Assembly: GCF_002074055.1 (NCBI RefSeq)
Contig: NZ_CP014619.1
Location: forward strand, 2,046,001-2,110,000
Direction of reading: 5' to 3'
From: Frondihabitans sp. 762G35
Lineage (GTDB): Bacteria > Actinomycetota > Actinomycetes > Actinomycetales > Microbacteriaceae
DNA length: 64,000 nucleotides
The notes under the pieces were generated by a model. The model did not search any database. It was not told the origin of the DNA and saw only the letters and a program-made list of their open reading frames with translations. Of the stretch, positions 1-10,976 are shown piece by piece. Position 1 is the first letter of the stretch. Each line of letters begins with the position of its first letter. The position numbers and the translations under genes were made by a program.

Positions 1-1863
<1,863 letters not shown>

Positions 1864-1945
1864 GGAGACTCCCAAAGTGTGTAGAGCGGGCAGCGGCGTG
1901 GTGTGCCGATACCAGCCCGTGATGTTATCAAGCCTAGTGTCCGGG

Positions 1946-1984
1946 GCCCTGGGAGGCGGCCAAGCGCCGACCGCCTCCCGGGGC
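1946..1984 (-). terminator. Strong hairpin after hpf, candidate terminator
   Basis: Arms 1946-1959 and 1971-1984 pair over 14 bp with a single T-G wobble and an 11-nt loop. The core is GGGAGGCGG / CCGCCTCCC. It lies 11 bp past the hpf stop codon and before the secA promoter region. There is no T tract, so this is the actinobacterial type of hairpin without a U tail. The termination role is inferred. Confidence 0.6.
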
Positions 1985-1995
1985 TCTGCCGGACG

Positions 1996-2697
1996 TCAGC
2001 CGACGAGACCGCCGCGGATGGCCATCTCGGTCTCCTGGCGGACCGGCGCTTCGTCGTCGAGGCCGATGACGCCGTAGTCCCAGCCCTTCCGGCGGTAGAC
2101 GACGCTGGGCATCCCGGTCTCCGAGTCGGTGAAGAGGTAGAAGTCGTGGCCGACGAGCTCCATGTAGTAGAGCGCGTCGTCGACGGTCATCGGCGAGGAC
2201 GCGAACACCTTCTTGCGGATCACCACGGGGCAGTACGCGTCCTCCTCGACGGCGTCCTCCTGCTCCGAGGCGACCGGGATGGAGCCGGTGCGCACCTGGT
2301 CGAGCGTCTCGGCCGAGGCCGGGACGACGCCCGAGCGGCTGAAGTCCTCGGCGGACGCCTCGCGGAGCGAGGTCGGCCGGTGCTGTCCGCGGTGCACCTT
2401 GGAGCGGTCCTTCGCCCGGCGCACCCGCTCGAGCAGGCGGGCGATGGCGAGATCGAAGGCGACGTACTTGTCGGATCCGCTCGACTCGGCTCGGACGAGG
2501 GGACCGGGGCCGATCAGAGTCAGCTCCACGCGGTCGTCTCCGGACGATCCGGACGACTTCTCGTTGTGCCGTGAGACCTTGATCTCGAGGGCCAGGGCCC
2601 GCGTGGCGAGCGTCCCGACCTTCTCGGCTTTCTCCGTGGCGTATTCGCGGAACCGATCGGTGATACCGACGTTTCGACCCGTTACGGAAATTTCCAT
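1996..2697 (-). CDS. hpf: Ribosome hibernation-promoting factor, long form
   Basis: A 233-residue protein with the two-domain layout of long HPF. Residues 1 to about 105 form the S30AE/YfiA domain, starting MEISVTGRNVGIT, which occupies the mRNA/tRNA channel of idle 30S subunits. After a variable linker, residues of about 175-230 form the C-terminal domain that pairs two ribosomes into 100S particles (motifs VVIRKKVF, DDALYYMELVGHDFYLF, YRRKGWDYGVI). The start at 2697 is preferred to an upstream in-frame codon at 2769 because TGGGAG precedes it and the family begins at this methionine. It sits next to secA, as in many actinobacteria. Expression in stationary phase or stress is known for the family; no specific regulatory site was identified here. 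Confidence 0.95.
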   Translation of the reverse strand: MEISVTGRNVGITDRFREYATEKAEKVGTLATRALALEIKVSRHNEKSSGSSGDDRVELTLIGPGPLVRAESSGSDKYVAFDLAIARLLERVRRAKDRSKVHRGQHRPTSLREASAEDFSRSGVVPASAETLDQVRTGSIPVASEQEDAVEEDAYCPVVIRKKVFASSPMTVDDALYYMELVGHDFYLFTDSETGMPSVVYRRKGWDYGVIGLDDEAPVRQETEMAIRGGLVG

Positions 2698-2856
2698 GAC
2701 GATCTCCCAGCCACTCTGGCGTGCCGCCATTCCAGTAGGCGGGTTTCCTTTCACGCCTTGTATGCACACCGTAACGACGTGGACTACGAGATGTCACGAA
2801 CTGTTCACCGTTTTGAGGCGGATCGATGGCTCTCCCACCCGGCGTGGAGCGGATCG

Positions 2857-3558
2857 TCACGGAGAACATGGCGCTTTCGCAGACATGAGCGGCGTGGCTG
2901 CCAGGCACGCGCATCCGGCGACCTCCGCTCCACCGGCGCGGAGCGCCCTCACCGCCTCGACGAGGGTCGCGCCGGTCGTCACGACGTCGTCGACCACGAT
3001 GACGCGGCGGCCCCGGAGCCGGGGCGACGCGCGCATCGTCCCCGACCGGCTCCGGACGCGTGCCGCGCGCGACCGCCCCTTCTGGGACCCGCTCGACCGC
3101 AGGATGCGCAGCGCCCGGGGTCGGGACCGCCCGCCGAGGGCCCGCACGAGCAGCTCCACGGGGTCGTAGCCGCGCAGACGGCGACCCCGCGCGGACGGCG
3201 GCACGGCGACGACCTCCCAGGCGCCCTCGTGGAGCCCGGCCGCCTCCGCCACGCGCGCCACGGCGGCTCCGAGCGCGGGAGCGAGCGGCCGCGCCAGCCG
3301 GAGCCGCCCCTCCTGCTTGAACGCGAGGACGACGTCGCGCACGGCGCCCTCGTAGACGAGGCCGGCGGCCAACCCGGTGCCGTCGGGCAGGGCGGTCAGG
3401 GTCGGGGCGGGCGCGAGGCGCTCACGGCAGAGCCCGCAGAGCTCGCGGTCGGGTGCACCGCAGCCGGCGCAGTCGACCGGCGAGACGAGGGCGAGGGCAC
3501 CGCGGAGGGCGCTCAGGACGACGGCCCTGCTGCGAGGGCTCGGGGGCGGGGGTTCCAT
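2857..3558 (-). CDS. comF: ComF-family phosphoribosyltransferase-like protein
   Basis: A 233-residue ComF/GntX-type protein. An N-terminal zinc-ribbon has four cysteines (30, 33, 41, 44; spacing CxxC-x7-CxxC). A type I phosphoribosyltransferase fold follows, with the PRPP-binding loop VIVVDDVVTTGAT at residues 186-198. In Firmicutes ComF helps natural transformation; in actinobacteria the role is not established, and a link to DNA uptake or nucleotide salvage should not be assumed. It lies between hpf and lpqB, an order common in this family. The middle part (about residues 150-180) is Arg/Ser-rich and low in complexity. The ATG start at 3558 is unambiguous. Confidence 0.88.
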   Translation of the reverse strand: MEPPPPSPRSRAVVLSALRGALALVSPVDCAGCGAPDRELCGLCRERLAPAPTLTALPDGTGLAAGLVYEGAVRDVVLAFKQEGRLRLARPLAPALGAAVARVAEAAGLHEGAWEVVAVPPSARGRRLRGYDPVELLVRALGGRSRPRALRILRSSGSQKGRSRAARVRSRSGTMRASPRLRGRRVIVVDDVVTTGATLVEAVRALRAGGAEVAGCACLAATPLMSAKAPCSP

Positions 3559-3664
3559 GCGACGAGACTGCCGCCCCGGGCATCCTGCGACCGGCCCCGA
3601 CGGCCACCTGGGGAAAGGTGCCCTGTCTCCACAGGACGACGGGGCCTCGTGGTGGCCGCGTCGG

Positions 3665-5365
3665 TCAGCGCTGCGTCGCGAGGAGGTCGGCCGAGACCCC
3701 GGTGTCCTCCCAGCCGTTGCCCCGGGGTTGGAGCAGGGCTCCCGCGGCGGTCATCACGCTGACGCGGTCGACGCCGTTGCCTCCGACGATGGAGACGCCG
3801 GTGTTGCTCGGCCGCCCGAGGTCGCTGGTCTCGCCGCCGACCACGTGCTCGGACACGAGCGAGTCGCCCGCCTCGTTCGAGGACAGCGTCGCGACCGTGA
3901 TCTCGTCGACCCAGGTGAGCCCGACCGGCGTCCCCGTCGGCGGCGTCAGCTCGAGCGGGTCGCCGAGACCCGTCGGGACGTGGTTCCCGTCGCGGATGAC
4001 CGCCGCGACGAGCAGCCGCGGGGTCCCGTCGGCGTCGAAGAGCAGGGCGATCCGGGCGCCGTCGCGCGAGAGGCGGAAGGCGACCAGCTGCTCGTCGGCG
4101 GGCAGCGACGTCGTGAGGCGGTGCGGTGTCCCGTCGAGCGAGTAGGCGGTGAGGGAGCGCGGTGCGGTGGCCTGGGCGGACCAGACGAAGCCGGCGTCGT
4201 CGTAGGCGGGGTCGACCAGGTCGCTCCTGGCGTCGACGCGCCGGGCCGCGGCTCCCTCGCGGACCGCGAAGACGCCCTGCGGGGTGCCCACGGCCGCGGC
4301 GTTCTGCCGGGTCGAGAGCTCGACCGAGGTCGGCTTCAGCGCCGTGACGGTCTTCGTCAGGCCGGCGATCGGCGTCACGGTGGAGGGCGTGGCGAAACCG
4401 AAGGTGCCCTTGGAGATCACGAGGGGCCTCGCGTCGACGGTGGGGTTACGGATGGCCACGCTGCCCGTCGACTCGGGGATCGACAGCGCCGTGCCCTCGA
4501 CGGAGATGTCCACGCTGCTCACGGTGGCGACCGTCGAGAAGCTCGCGACGAGCTGCGCCCGCATCCGGGACCGCTGCGCCGAGTCGGCCGAGAGGGCGTC
4601 GCCCGTCAGGTCGACGTGCGCCGTTCCCGACGACGTCGTCACGGAGTTCAGCGACAGGCCCGTGCCCTCGGGGAAGGCCGAGACCACGGCCCCGCGGAGC
4701 CAGGTCGACGGACCCGCGAGGACGGCCTCCGCGATGCGGGTCGTCGTCGAGGTGCGGGCGAGGAACCACCGCTCGTCCGGGACGAGGTAGGTGTAGGTCG
4801 GGTCGAAGAAGTAGACGGCGTGGGGCCGGAAGACGAGGTCGAAGTTGGCCGTCGAGAGCACGATGCCCGCGGGCGCGTAGCTGAGCCGCCACTGCCCTCC
4901 GACACGGGCGAACTTGAACGTGAGCGAGGTCGACGTCGACGGCTGCGACTCCGTGTAGTGCCCGCTGGAGTCGACGGTCGCCGCGCTCTGGACCGTGTAC
5001 GTCGACTGCGCGCCCGACACCGGCGCGACGATGCCGGAGCCCTGGCGGACGATCACGCTGGCGCGGGGATCCCACTTGGCGGCGAACGTCGAGGTGAGGT
5101 ACTCGCGCGCCACGGCGTAGTTGTCCTGCGAGCCCGTCCCGGCGTCGATGAAGTCGCGGATGATCCGCTCCTGATCGCTCCCGGCGACGGGGCCGGCGGG
5201 AAGGAACTCGATGTCGCTCTGCACGGTGTTCGAGAGCGGATCGGTCGACTGGACCGCGCCCGTGGAGGGGATGGTCGCGCATCCTGCGAGCGCCGCGACC
5301 AGCGCGACGGCCAGCGCCACCGCGAGGGAAGGCGCACGACGGGCCGCGCGGGAGCGGGCGATCAC
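3665..5365 (-). CDS. lpqB: Lipoprotein LpqB, partner of the MtrAB two-component system
   Basis: A 566-residue lipoprotein. The signal peptide ends in a lipobox LAGC with the modified cysteine at residue 29, so the protein is anchored on the outer face of the membrane. Next comes a GerMN-type (sporulation/spore-germination) domain and a C-terminal propeller-like region, the LpqB layout. In mycobacteria and streptomycetes LpqB binds the sensor MtrB and tunes MtrA phosphorylation. The start is GTG at 5365, overlapping the mtrB stop as GTGA, which points to translational coupling; the longer open frame upstream of it is antisense-like Arg-rich sequence inside mtrB. It is the third gene of mtrA-mtrB-lpqB. 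Confidence 0.94.
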   Translation of the reverse strand: MIARSRAARRAPSLAVALAVALVAALAGCATIPSTGAVQSTDPLSNTVQSDIEFLPAGPVAGSDQERIIRDFIDAGTGSQDNYAVAREYLTSTFAAKWDPRASVIVRQGSGIVAPVSGAQSTYTVQSAATVDSSGHYTESQPSTSTSLTFKFARVGGQWRLSYAPAGIVLSTANFDLVFRPHAVYFFDPTYTYLVPDERWFLARTSTTTRIAEAVLAGPSTWLRGAVVSAFPEGTGLSLNSVTTSSGTAHVDLTGDALSADSAQRSRMRAQLVASFSTVATVSSVDISVEGTALSIPESTGSVAIRNPTVDARPLVISKGTFGFATPSTVTPIAGLTKTVTALKPTSVELSTRQNAAAVGTPQGVFAVREGAAARRVDARSDLVDPAYDDAGFVWSAQATAPRSLTAYSLDGTPHRLTTSLPADEQLVAFRLSRDGARIALLFDADGTPRLLVAAVIRDGNHVPTGLGDPLELTPPTGTPVGLTWVDEITVATLSSNEAGDSLVSEHVVGGETSDLGRPSNTGVSIVGGNGVDRVSVMTAAGALLQPRGNGWEDTGVSADLLATQR

Positions 5366-7008
5366 GGGACCCTCCTCGGCTCGTTCAGCCGCATCGACGC
5401 GGCGACGTCCGTCACGGGCTCGTCGTCGGGCTCGGGGGGCTCGACGGTCAGCGGCGATCCCATGATCGCACCGTTCCGGACGCGCGGGAGCGTGACGACG
5501 AAGCGGGTCCCCCTGGCCACCTCGGACCACACCTCGAGGCGTCCGCCGTGGAGGACGGCGTCCTCGCGCGAGATGGAGAGCCCCAGCCCGGTGCCGCCGA
5601 TCGTCCGCTTCCGCGACGGGTCGGCCCGCCAGAACCGGTCGAAGACGCGCTCGACGTGCTCGGGCCGCATGCCCGACCCGTGGTCCTCGACGGCGATGGC
5701 GACGGCCTCGGCGTTGCTGTCGACCGTCACCTCGATGGGCTCGCCCTCGCCATGCTCGATGGCGTTGCCGAGGAGATTCCGCAGGATGCGACGCACCCGT
5801 CGCGGGTCGATCTCGGCTTCGAAGTACCCGCCGCGGGCGTCCACGGTGAGGACGCTGCCCGCGCCCTCCGCCAGCGGGCCGAACTCCTCGACGCTCTCCT
5901 CGACGAGACGGACGACGGCCGTGGGTTCGGTCTCGAGCTCGACCGCGCCCGCGTCGAAGCGGGAGATCTCGAGGAGGTCGCCGAGCAGGAGCTCGAAGCG
6001 GTCGACCTGGGTGTGGAGGAGCTCCGCGGTGCGGGCGGCCGGGGCGTCGAACGTGGCGCGGTTGTCGTAGAGCATGTCTCCGGCGAGCCGGATCGTCGTC
6101 AGGGGTGTGCGGAGCTCGTGCGAGACGTCGCTGACGAAGCGCTGCTGCATGCGCGAGAGGTCGGCCAGCTGCTCGATCTGCCGCTGCATGGCGTCGGCCA
6201 TGCCGTTGAACGATCGGCCGAGCGTCGCTATGACGTCCTGACCGGCCTCGGGGATCCGCTCCTCGAGGTGCCCCGCGGCGATCTTCTGACTCGTCTCGGC
6301 GGCGACCCGGATGGGTCCGACCACCAGGCGCACCACCACGTAGGTGATGACGGCGATGAGCAGGACGAGCGCCATCGAGCCGATCGCGAGGGTCTGCTGC
6401 GTGAAGTCGAGGGTTTTCTGCGCGTCGCTCAGGTCGTAGACGAGGTAGAGCTCGTACTGCCCGGCCGTCGGCACCTGGAGGGTGGAGCCGACGGCGAGAC
6501 CCGGCTCCTGCCCCTGCCCGGTCGCGAGGGAGACGGGTTGATAGTGGAGGCGGTCGGCGCCGTCCGCGACGGCCTTGCGGAGCGCCGGCGAGACGGCCGC
6601 GTTGGGGAAGTCGGGGCTGGCGATGTTCTGGATGGTCTGCGCCGTGGTCTGGCCGGGCGTCCGCAGGATGGCGATGCTCGTCCCGCCGGGGCTCGACGTG
6701 GAGCTGAGGATCGCGCTCTGCGCCTGGTTCTGGAGCGAGTCGAGCTCCACCTGGTTGTTGTCCTCCGTCGCCGTCGCGGAGTCGAAGATACTCTGGGCGA
6801 GGACGGTCGCGCGCTGCGACTCGACCTCGATCTGCTGGCGGCGCTGCTGGTAGATGTTCGTGCCGATCGAGACCGAGATCGATGCGCCGATGACCGTGAC
6901 GGCGATGCCGCAGAGGAGCACGGTGATCGCGATCGTGCGGAATTCCAGGGAGGTCCGCCAGAGTCCCAGCACCCGCCTCGACAGGGTGCGCCAGCGCGAC
7001 CCGAACAC
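5362..7008 (-). CDS. mtrB: Sensor histidine kinase MtrB
   Basis: A 548-residue membrane kinase. A transmembrane helix at about 25-47 and a second at about 208-230 bracket an extracytoplasmic sensor region. Then come a HAMP domain, the HisKA dimerisation helix with phospho-acceptor His297 in SDVSHELRTPL, and an HATPase domain with N box (LLGNAIEHGEGEP), DHGSGM and GTGLGLSI. It phosphorylates MtrA and in actinobacteria controls cell-wall turnover, division and osmotic response. The gene lies 10 bp after mtrA and overlaps lpqB by 4 bp, so the three form one transcription unit. All kinase catalytic motifs are intact. Confidence 0.96.
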   Translation of the reverse strand: MFGSRWRTLSRRVLGLWRTSLEFRTIAITVLLCGIAVTVIGASISVSIGTNIYQQRRQQIEVESQRATVLAQSIFDSATATEDNNQVELDSLQNQAQSAILSSTSSPGGTSIAILRTPGQTTAQTIQNIASPDFPNAAVSPALRKAVADGADRLHYQPVSLATGQGQEPGLAVGSTLQVPTAGQYELYLVYDLSDAQKTLDFTQQTLAIGSMALVLLIAVITYVVVRLVVGPIRVAAETSQKIAAGHLEERIPEAGQDVIATLGRSFNGMADAMQRQIEQLADLSRMQQRFVSDVSHELRTPLTTIRLAGDMLYDNRATFDAPAARTAELLHTQVDRFELLLGDLLEISRFDAGAVELETEPTAVVRLVEESVEEFGPLAEGAGSVLTVDARGGYFEAEIDPRRVRRILRNLLGNAIEHGEGEPIEVTVDSNAEAVAIAVEDHGSGMRPEHVERVFDRFWRADPSRKRTIGGTGLGLSISREDAVLHGGRLEVWSEVARGTRFVVTLPRVRNGAIMGSPLTVEPPEPDDEPVTDVAASMRLNEPRRVP

Positions 7009-7018
7009 GGGTGGCGTC

Positions 7019-7699
7019 TCAGGCTCCGGAGCCGGCGCGGTAGCCGACGCCGCGCACCGTGCTCACGATGCGCGGGTTGTCGGGGTCGTGCTCGACCTTG
7101 GCGCGGAGGCGCTGCACGTGCACGTTGACGAGCCGCGTGTCGGCCTTGTAGTGGTAACCCCAGACCTGCTCCAGCAGCATCTCGCGGGTGAAGACCTGCT
7201 GGGGTTTCGAGGCCAGGGCGAGCAGGAGCTCGAACTCGAGCGGCGTGAGGTTGATGACGGTCGCCCCCCGCCGCACCTCGTGGGCGGCCACGTCGACGGT
7301 GAGGTCGCCGACGGCGAGCACGTCGCTCGGCGCCTCGGCGCTGGGACGCAGCCTGGTCCGGATGCGGGCGACGAGCTCCTTGGGGTTGAACGGCTTCACG
7401 ACGTAGTCGTCGGCGCCGCTCTCGAGGCCGCGCACGACGTCGGTGGTGTCGCTCTTCGCCGTCAGCATGATGATCGGCACGCCGCTCTCGGCGCGGATGA
7501 GACGGCACACCTCGATGCCGTCGAGACCCGGGAGCATGAGGTCGAGCAGCACGAGGTCGGGCTGCGCCTGGGCGAAGGCGGAGAGGGCGGCGGCGCCGTC
7601 GCCGCAGAAGGACGGCTCGAACCCGTCGGCGCGCAGCACGATGCCGATCATCTCGGCCAGGGCGGGGTCGTCGTCAACCACCAGGATGCGCGGGGTCAT
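7019..7699 (-). CDS. mtrA: DNA-binding response regulator MtrA
   Basis: A 226-residue OmpR/PhoB-type regulator. The receiver domain carries the acidic triad at residues 9-11, phospho-acceptor Asp53 (LLDLMLPG) and the VKPF lysine near 100. The C-terminal winged helix contains LTPLEFELLL and a recognition segment around ADTRLVNVHVQRLR. MtrA is an essential or near-essential regulator of cell-wall hydrolase and replication-linked genes in actinobacteria. ATG 7699 is chosen because the protein then starts MTPRILVVDD; a GTG three codons upstream (7708) is also possible. A -10-like TAGTGT lies at 7745-7750 on the minus strand. Confidence 0.96.
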   Translation of the reverse strand: MTPRILVVDDDPALAEMIGIVLRADGFEPSFCGDGAAALSAFAQAQPDLVLLDLMLPGLDGIEVCRLIRAESGVPIIMLTAKSDTTDVVRGLESGADDYVVKPFNPKELVARIRTRLRPSAEAPSDVLAVGDLTVDVAAHEVRRGATVINLTPLEFELLLALASKPQQVFTREMLLEQVWGYHYKADTRLVNVHVQRLRAKVEHDPDNPRIVSTVRGVGYRAGSGA

Positions 7700-7863
7700 G
7701 GTCTCCACAGGGACGGGCCTGCACCGGCATGTGCAGTTCGGACCACACTAGCGAAACCCGCTCGGAACTCCACCGTGACTGGCCTGCCGCCGGTCGTCTG
7801 TGGAATCATGAAACCGCCCGTGAGGGTAACCGTGCACGACGAGAGAGAGACCCCGGGGGAACC

Positions 7864-9105
7864 GTGAGCGACACCGAGCCGTGGGCGAGCCCGTCCCAGG
7901 GGCCTTCGCCCGCCGAGCAGCCGTCGCAGGCGCCGCCGCCCTCCGCCGGCGCACCGTACGCCGGCGCACCGTACGCCGGCGCACCGTACGCCGGCGCACC
8001 GTACGGCGGCGTTCCGTACGGCGGTGCTCCGGGCTGGACGCCGCCGCCCAAGCCGGGGCTCGTCGCCCTGCGGCCGCTGACCCTCGGCGACATCCTCTCC
8101 GGGGCGTTCGGCGTCTTCCGTCGCAATCCGCGCACCACGTTCGGGACGTCCGTCCTGTTCCAGATCCTCTCGCTGCTCCTGCTGCTCGGGGTCGCCGGCG
8201 GCGCGACCCTCTTCGCGGTCGATCGCTACGAGAGCGCCCTTCCGTCGCAGCGTGACTCGCTCCTCGCCGGATCCATCCTCGGAGTGATCGCGGCGGCCCT
8301 GATTCCTTACCTCGCGACGATCGCGGTCACGGCGATCCTCCAGGGGCTCTTCGTGGTCGAGACGTCGCACCAGGTCGTGGGTGAGCGGATGCGCCTCCGG
8401 GGGCTCCTCGGGCAGGCTCGCGGTCGCATCGGGGCCCTCGTCGGCTGGTCGCTGCTCCTCGTCGCCGCCTGGGTCGTGGGCCTCGGCCTCCTCGCGGGCG
8501 CCGTCACCCTCCTCGCCATCGCCGGCGGCACGGTCAGCACCGTCGCGGCCGTCCTCCTCGGGGTCTTCGGCGCCCTCGGCGCGGCCGTCGTCGCGGTGTG
8601 GCTCGGGACGAAGACGGTGTTCGTCCCGAGCATCCTGATGCTCGAGCGAACCAGCATCCGCGCCGCCGTGGCGCGCTCGTGGCGGCTCACCCGGCAGAGC
8701 TTCTGGCGCACGTTCGGGATCATCGCGCTGGTCACCGTCATCATCGCGGTGGCGAACAGCGTGGTCGGCGTCCCCGTGTCGATCGTCGCCCAGATCGGCG
8801 GAGGGATCGTGCGTCCGAACGGCGAGCTCAACTCCGACGGGCTCACGAGCTACATCGTCGTCAACGTCGTGGGGCAGTTCGTGTCGCTCGTCATCGCGTC
8901 GATCGGGGCGGTCATCCAGTCCGCCACGATCGCCCTGCTCTACATCGACCAGCGGATGCGACGCGAGGCGCTCGACCTCGATCTGGCCCGCTACGCCGAG
9001 CTGCGCGCGCAGGGCGTCCGCCCCCTGCCCGACCCCTACCGCACCCCGGACCGCCCGGCGGCGGGAAGCGGTCGGGCGGCCTGGGCGGGACCGACCGCCC
9101 CGTGA
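7864..9105 (+). CDS. Polytopic protein with GPDPase membrane domain and Pro/Ala/Tyr repeat N-terminus
   Basis: A 413-residue membrane protein. Residues 1 to about 60 are Pro-, Ala-, Gly- and Tyr-rich and hold tandem AGAPY pentapeptides. The rest has about six or seven hydrophobic helices, matching the glycerophosphoryl-diester-phosphodiesterase membrane domain family, without a GPDPase catalytic domain. The start is GTG 7864, preceded by GGGGGA; the upstream reading frame has no such signal. It is the first gene of a tight cluster (GTGA overlap with the next gene) with DUF4129, DUF4350, MoxR and DUF58 proteins. The function is unknown; an envelope role is inferred from context. Confidence 0.8.
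   Translation: MSDTEPWASPSQGPSPAEQPSQAPPPSAGAPYAGAPYAGAPYAGAPYGGVPYGGAPGWTPPPKPGLVALRPLTLGDILSGAFGVFRRNPRTTFGTSVLFQILSLLLLLGVAGGATLFAVDRYESALPSQRDSLLAGSILGVIAAALIPYLATIAVTAILQGLFVVETSHQVVGERMRLRGLLGQARGRIGALVGWSLLLVAAWVVGLGLLAGAVTLLAIAGGTVSTVAAVLLGVFGALGAAVVAVWLGTKTVFVPSILMLERTSIRAAVARSWRLTRQSFWRTFGIIALVTVIIAVANSVVGVPVSIVAQIGGGIVRPNGELNSDGLTSYIVVNVVGQFVSLVIASIGAVIQSATIALLYIDQRMRREALDLDLARYAELRAQGVRPLPDPYRTPDRPAAGSGRAAWAGPTAP
7945..8034 (+). repeat. 15-bp tandem repeat encoding AGAPY pentapeptides
   Basis: Four exact copies of GCCGGCGCACCGTAC (7945-8004) are followed by two diverged copies (8005-8019, 8020-8034). The unit length is a multiple of three, so copy-number change would keep the frame. 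It lies in the cytosol-facing N-terminal tail of the host protein. Confidence 0.95.
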
Positions 9106-9725
9106 GCGCACCGCTCACCCCGTCGGCGGACGAGGCCCGGCGGCTCCTCGTGACCGAGCTCGCCAAGCCCGAGTACGCCTCGGCGCAGCCGTCGCTCCTC
9201 GACCGCATCGCCGCGGCGATCATGAACTGGATCGGCTCGCTGCGGTTCGGCTCCGTGCAGGGGGCGCCGGCCTTCCTCCTCGTCGCCCTCCTGGTCCTCG
9301 TCGCCGTGGCCGTCGTGGTGCTCGTCCTCGTCTACGGCGTCCCCCGACGACGGCGCCGCTCGGCCGTCGAGTCCGCCCTCTTCGGCGACGACGACTCCCG
9401 CTCCGCCGACGCGCTCCGCGGCGCAGCCGCGGCCGCCGCGCGCTCGGGCGATTTCGCCCAGGCGACGGTCGAGACGTTCCGCGCCATCGCGCGCGACCTC
9501 GCCGAGCGCGGAGCTCTGACGACGGCTCCCGGCACGACCGCTCAGACCTTCGCGACGCGCACGGCCGCGCTGTTCCCGGAGCACTCCGACGCCGTCCTCG
9601 CCGCGGGCCGGTCGTTCGACGAGGTCCGCTACCTGGACCGCCCCGGCAGCGAAGCCGACTTCGAGAGGGTCCGCGATCTCGACCGTGCCCTCCAGCGCGC
9701 CACGATCGCGGCGGTCCCCGCGTGA
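9102..9725 (+). CDS. DUF4129 domain protein
   Basis: A 207-residue protein with one strong transmembrane helix at about residues 52-75 (PAFLLVALLVLVAVAVVVLVLVYG is the hydrophobic stretch region). It is followed by a soluble C-terminal DUF4129 domain with the typical RAIARDLAERGAL and AxxFDEVRY-like segments. DUF4129 proteins sit beside MoxR-DUF58 genes in actinobacteria and, in some bacteria, are fused to transglutaminase-like domains. No enzyme activity can be read here. The start is GTG 9102, overlapping the previous stop as GTGA, and it overlaps the next gene in the same way, so all three are likely translationally coupled. Confidence 0.82.
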   Translation: MSAPLTPSADEARRLLVTELAKPEYASAQPSLLDRIAAAIMNWIGSLRFGSVQGAPAFLLVALLVLVAVAVVVLVLVYGVPRRRRRSAVESALFGDDDSRSADALRGAAAAAARSGDFAQATVETFRAIARDLAERGALTTAPGTTAQTFATRTAALFPEHSDAVLAAGRSFDEVRYLDRPGSEADFERVRDLDRALQRATIAAVPA

Positions 9726-10921
9726 CGGCGCTCGACACGCGGCCGCGCCGGCCCGTCCGGGAGCCCTCCGGGGTCGCCGCGGTCCTCCTCCGCGGCCGCT
9801 TCTGGATCGCCGTCGTCGTGGCGGCGCTCCTCGCCGCCGTCGCCGCTCTCGTCATCACGGGCACCGGAGCCGCGGCGGGCGCCCTCGACCCGGCCAGCAC
9901 CCAGCCGGGCGGGGCGAGGGCCGTGGTCAGCGTGCTGCGCCAGCAGGGCATCGACGTGGTGACCACCTCGACGCTGTCGGAGACGCGGCGGGCGATCGCC
10001 GCGGATCCTGCGAACACGACCGTCGTCGCGTACGACCCCGGGCCCTACCTCGACGCCTCGCAGTGGACGACCCTCGCGCGCGCGTCCGGGCGCCTCGTCG
10101 TGGTCGAACCCGAGCAGGCAGCCCTCGACCGCATCGCCCCGGGCGTCTCGCGCTCGGAGGCGCCGCTCGCCGGCGACCTCGCGCCGCGCTGCGACCTGCC
10201 GGCCCTCGCCGCGTCGCGCTCGATCCTGGCGACCGGGGTCCGGTACACCGCCTCCGCGGCCGCCGACGCCGTGACCTGCCTCCCCGCGTCGTCGGGCGGC
10301 GGCTACGGCCTCGTCCAGGTCGAGCGGTCCGGGGGCACGACGACGGTCGTCGGCGCCTCCGCGGCCCTGACCAACCAGTACGTGGCCGACCGCGACGACG
10401 CGGCGTTCGCGCTCCGCCTGCTCGGGGCCACGCCGCGCGTCGTCTGGTACCTCCCGAGCGTGGCCGACCTCCCGGAGACCTCCGGGACCCTCGCGTCTCT
10501 GACGCCGGGCTGGGTGACCCCGTCCATTCTGCTGCTCGGCGCAGCCGCCGTCGCCGGCGCCGTCTGGCGGGGCAGGAGGCTCGGACCCCTGGTCGTCGAG
10601 AACCTCCCGGTGGTCGTCCGCTCGACCGAGACGATGGAGGGGCGCGCCCGCCTGTACGAGCGCAGCTCGGCGCGTTCGCACGCCCTCGACCAGGTGCGGA
10701 TCGGCACGATCGCCCGCCTCGCCTCGCTCGTCGGTCTCTCCGGCGGCTCGGGCGTCGACGAGGTCGTCGGCCGCGTCGCCGAGGTGCTCGCGGTCGACCC
10801 CGCGGAGGTCCGCGGCGTACTCGTCGACACCGTGCCGGTCGACGACTCCCACCTCGTCGCGCTCAGCGACAGCCTGCGCGATCTCGAGAACGCCACCGCC
10901 CGAGCCGTGCGCCTGGGATGA
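9722..10921 (+). CDS. DUF4350 domain membrane protein
   Basis: A 399-residue protein. One transmembrane helix is at about residues 28-48, followed by an extracytoplasmic DUF4350 domain (a GATase-like fold predicted in the family; S-x-L-R-Q-Q-G-I-D-V-V-T-T is characteristic). A second helix is near 265-280, and a cytoplasmic C-terminal tail of about 115 residues follows. The start is GTG 9722 with a GTGA overlap. It is part of the MoxR-linked cluster and the function is unknown. Two cysteines in the outside domain (CDLPAL and VTCLPAS) could form a disulfide, which is an inference. Confidence 0.8.
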   Translation: MTALDTRPRRPVREPSGVAAVLLRGRFWIAVVVAALLAAVAALVITGTGAAAGALDPASTQPGGARAVVSVLRQQGIDVVTTSTLSETRRAIAADPANTTVVAYDPGPYLDASQWTTLARASGRLVVVEPEQAALDRIAPGVSRSEAPLAGDLAPRCDLPALAASRSILATGVRYTASAAADAVTCLPASSGGGYGLVQVERSGGTTTVVGASAALTNQYVADRDDAAFALRLLGATPRVVWYLPSVADLPETSGTLASLTPGWVTPSILLLGAAAVAGAVWRGRRLGPLVVENLPVVVRSTETMEGRARLYERSSARSHALDQVRIGTIARLASLVGLSGGSGVDEVVGRVAEVLAVDPAEVRGVLVDTVPVDDSHLVALSDSLRDLENATARAVRLG

Positions 10922-10976
10922 GCCACGCCCGGAATTCAGCCCTCCCCCGCCCCGCCCACAACGGAGAATGCCCTTC

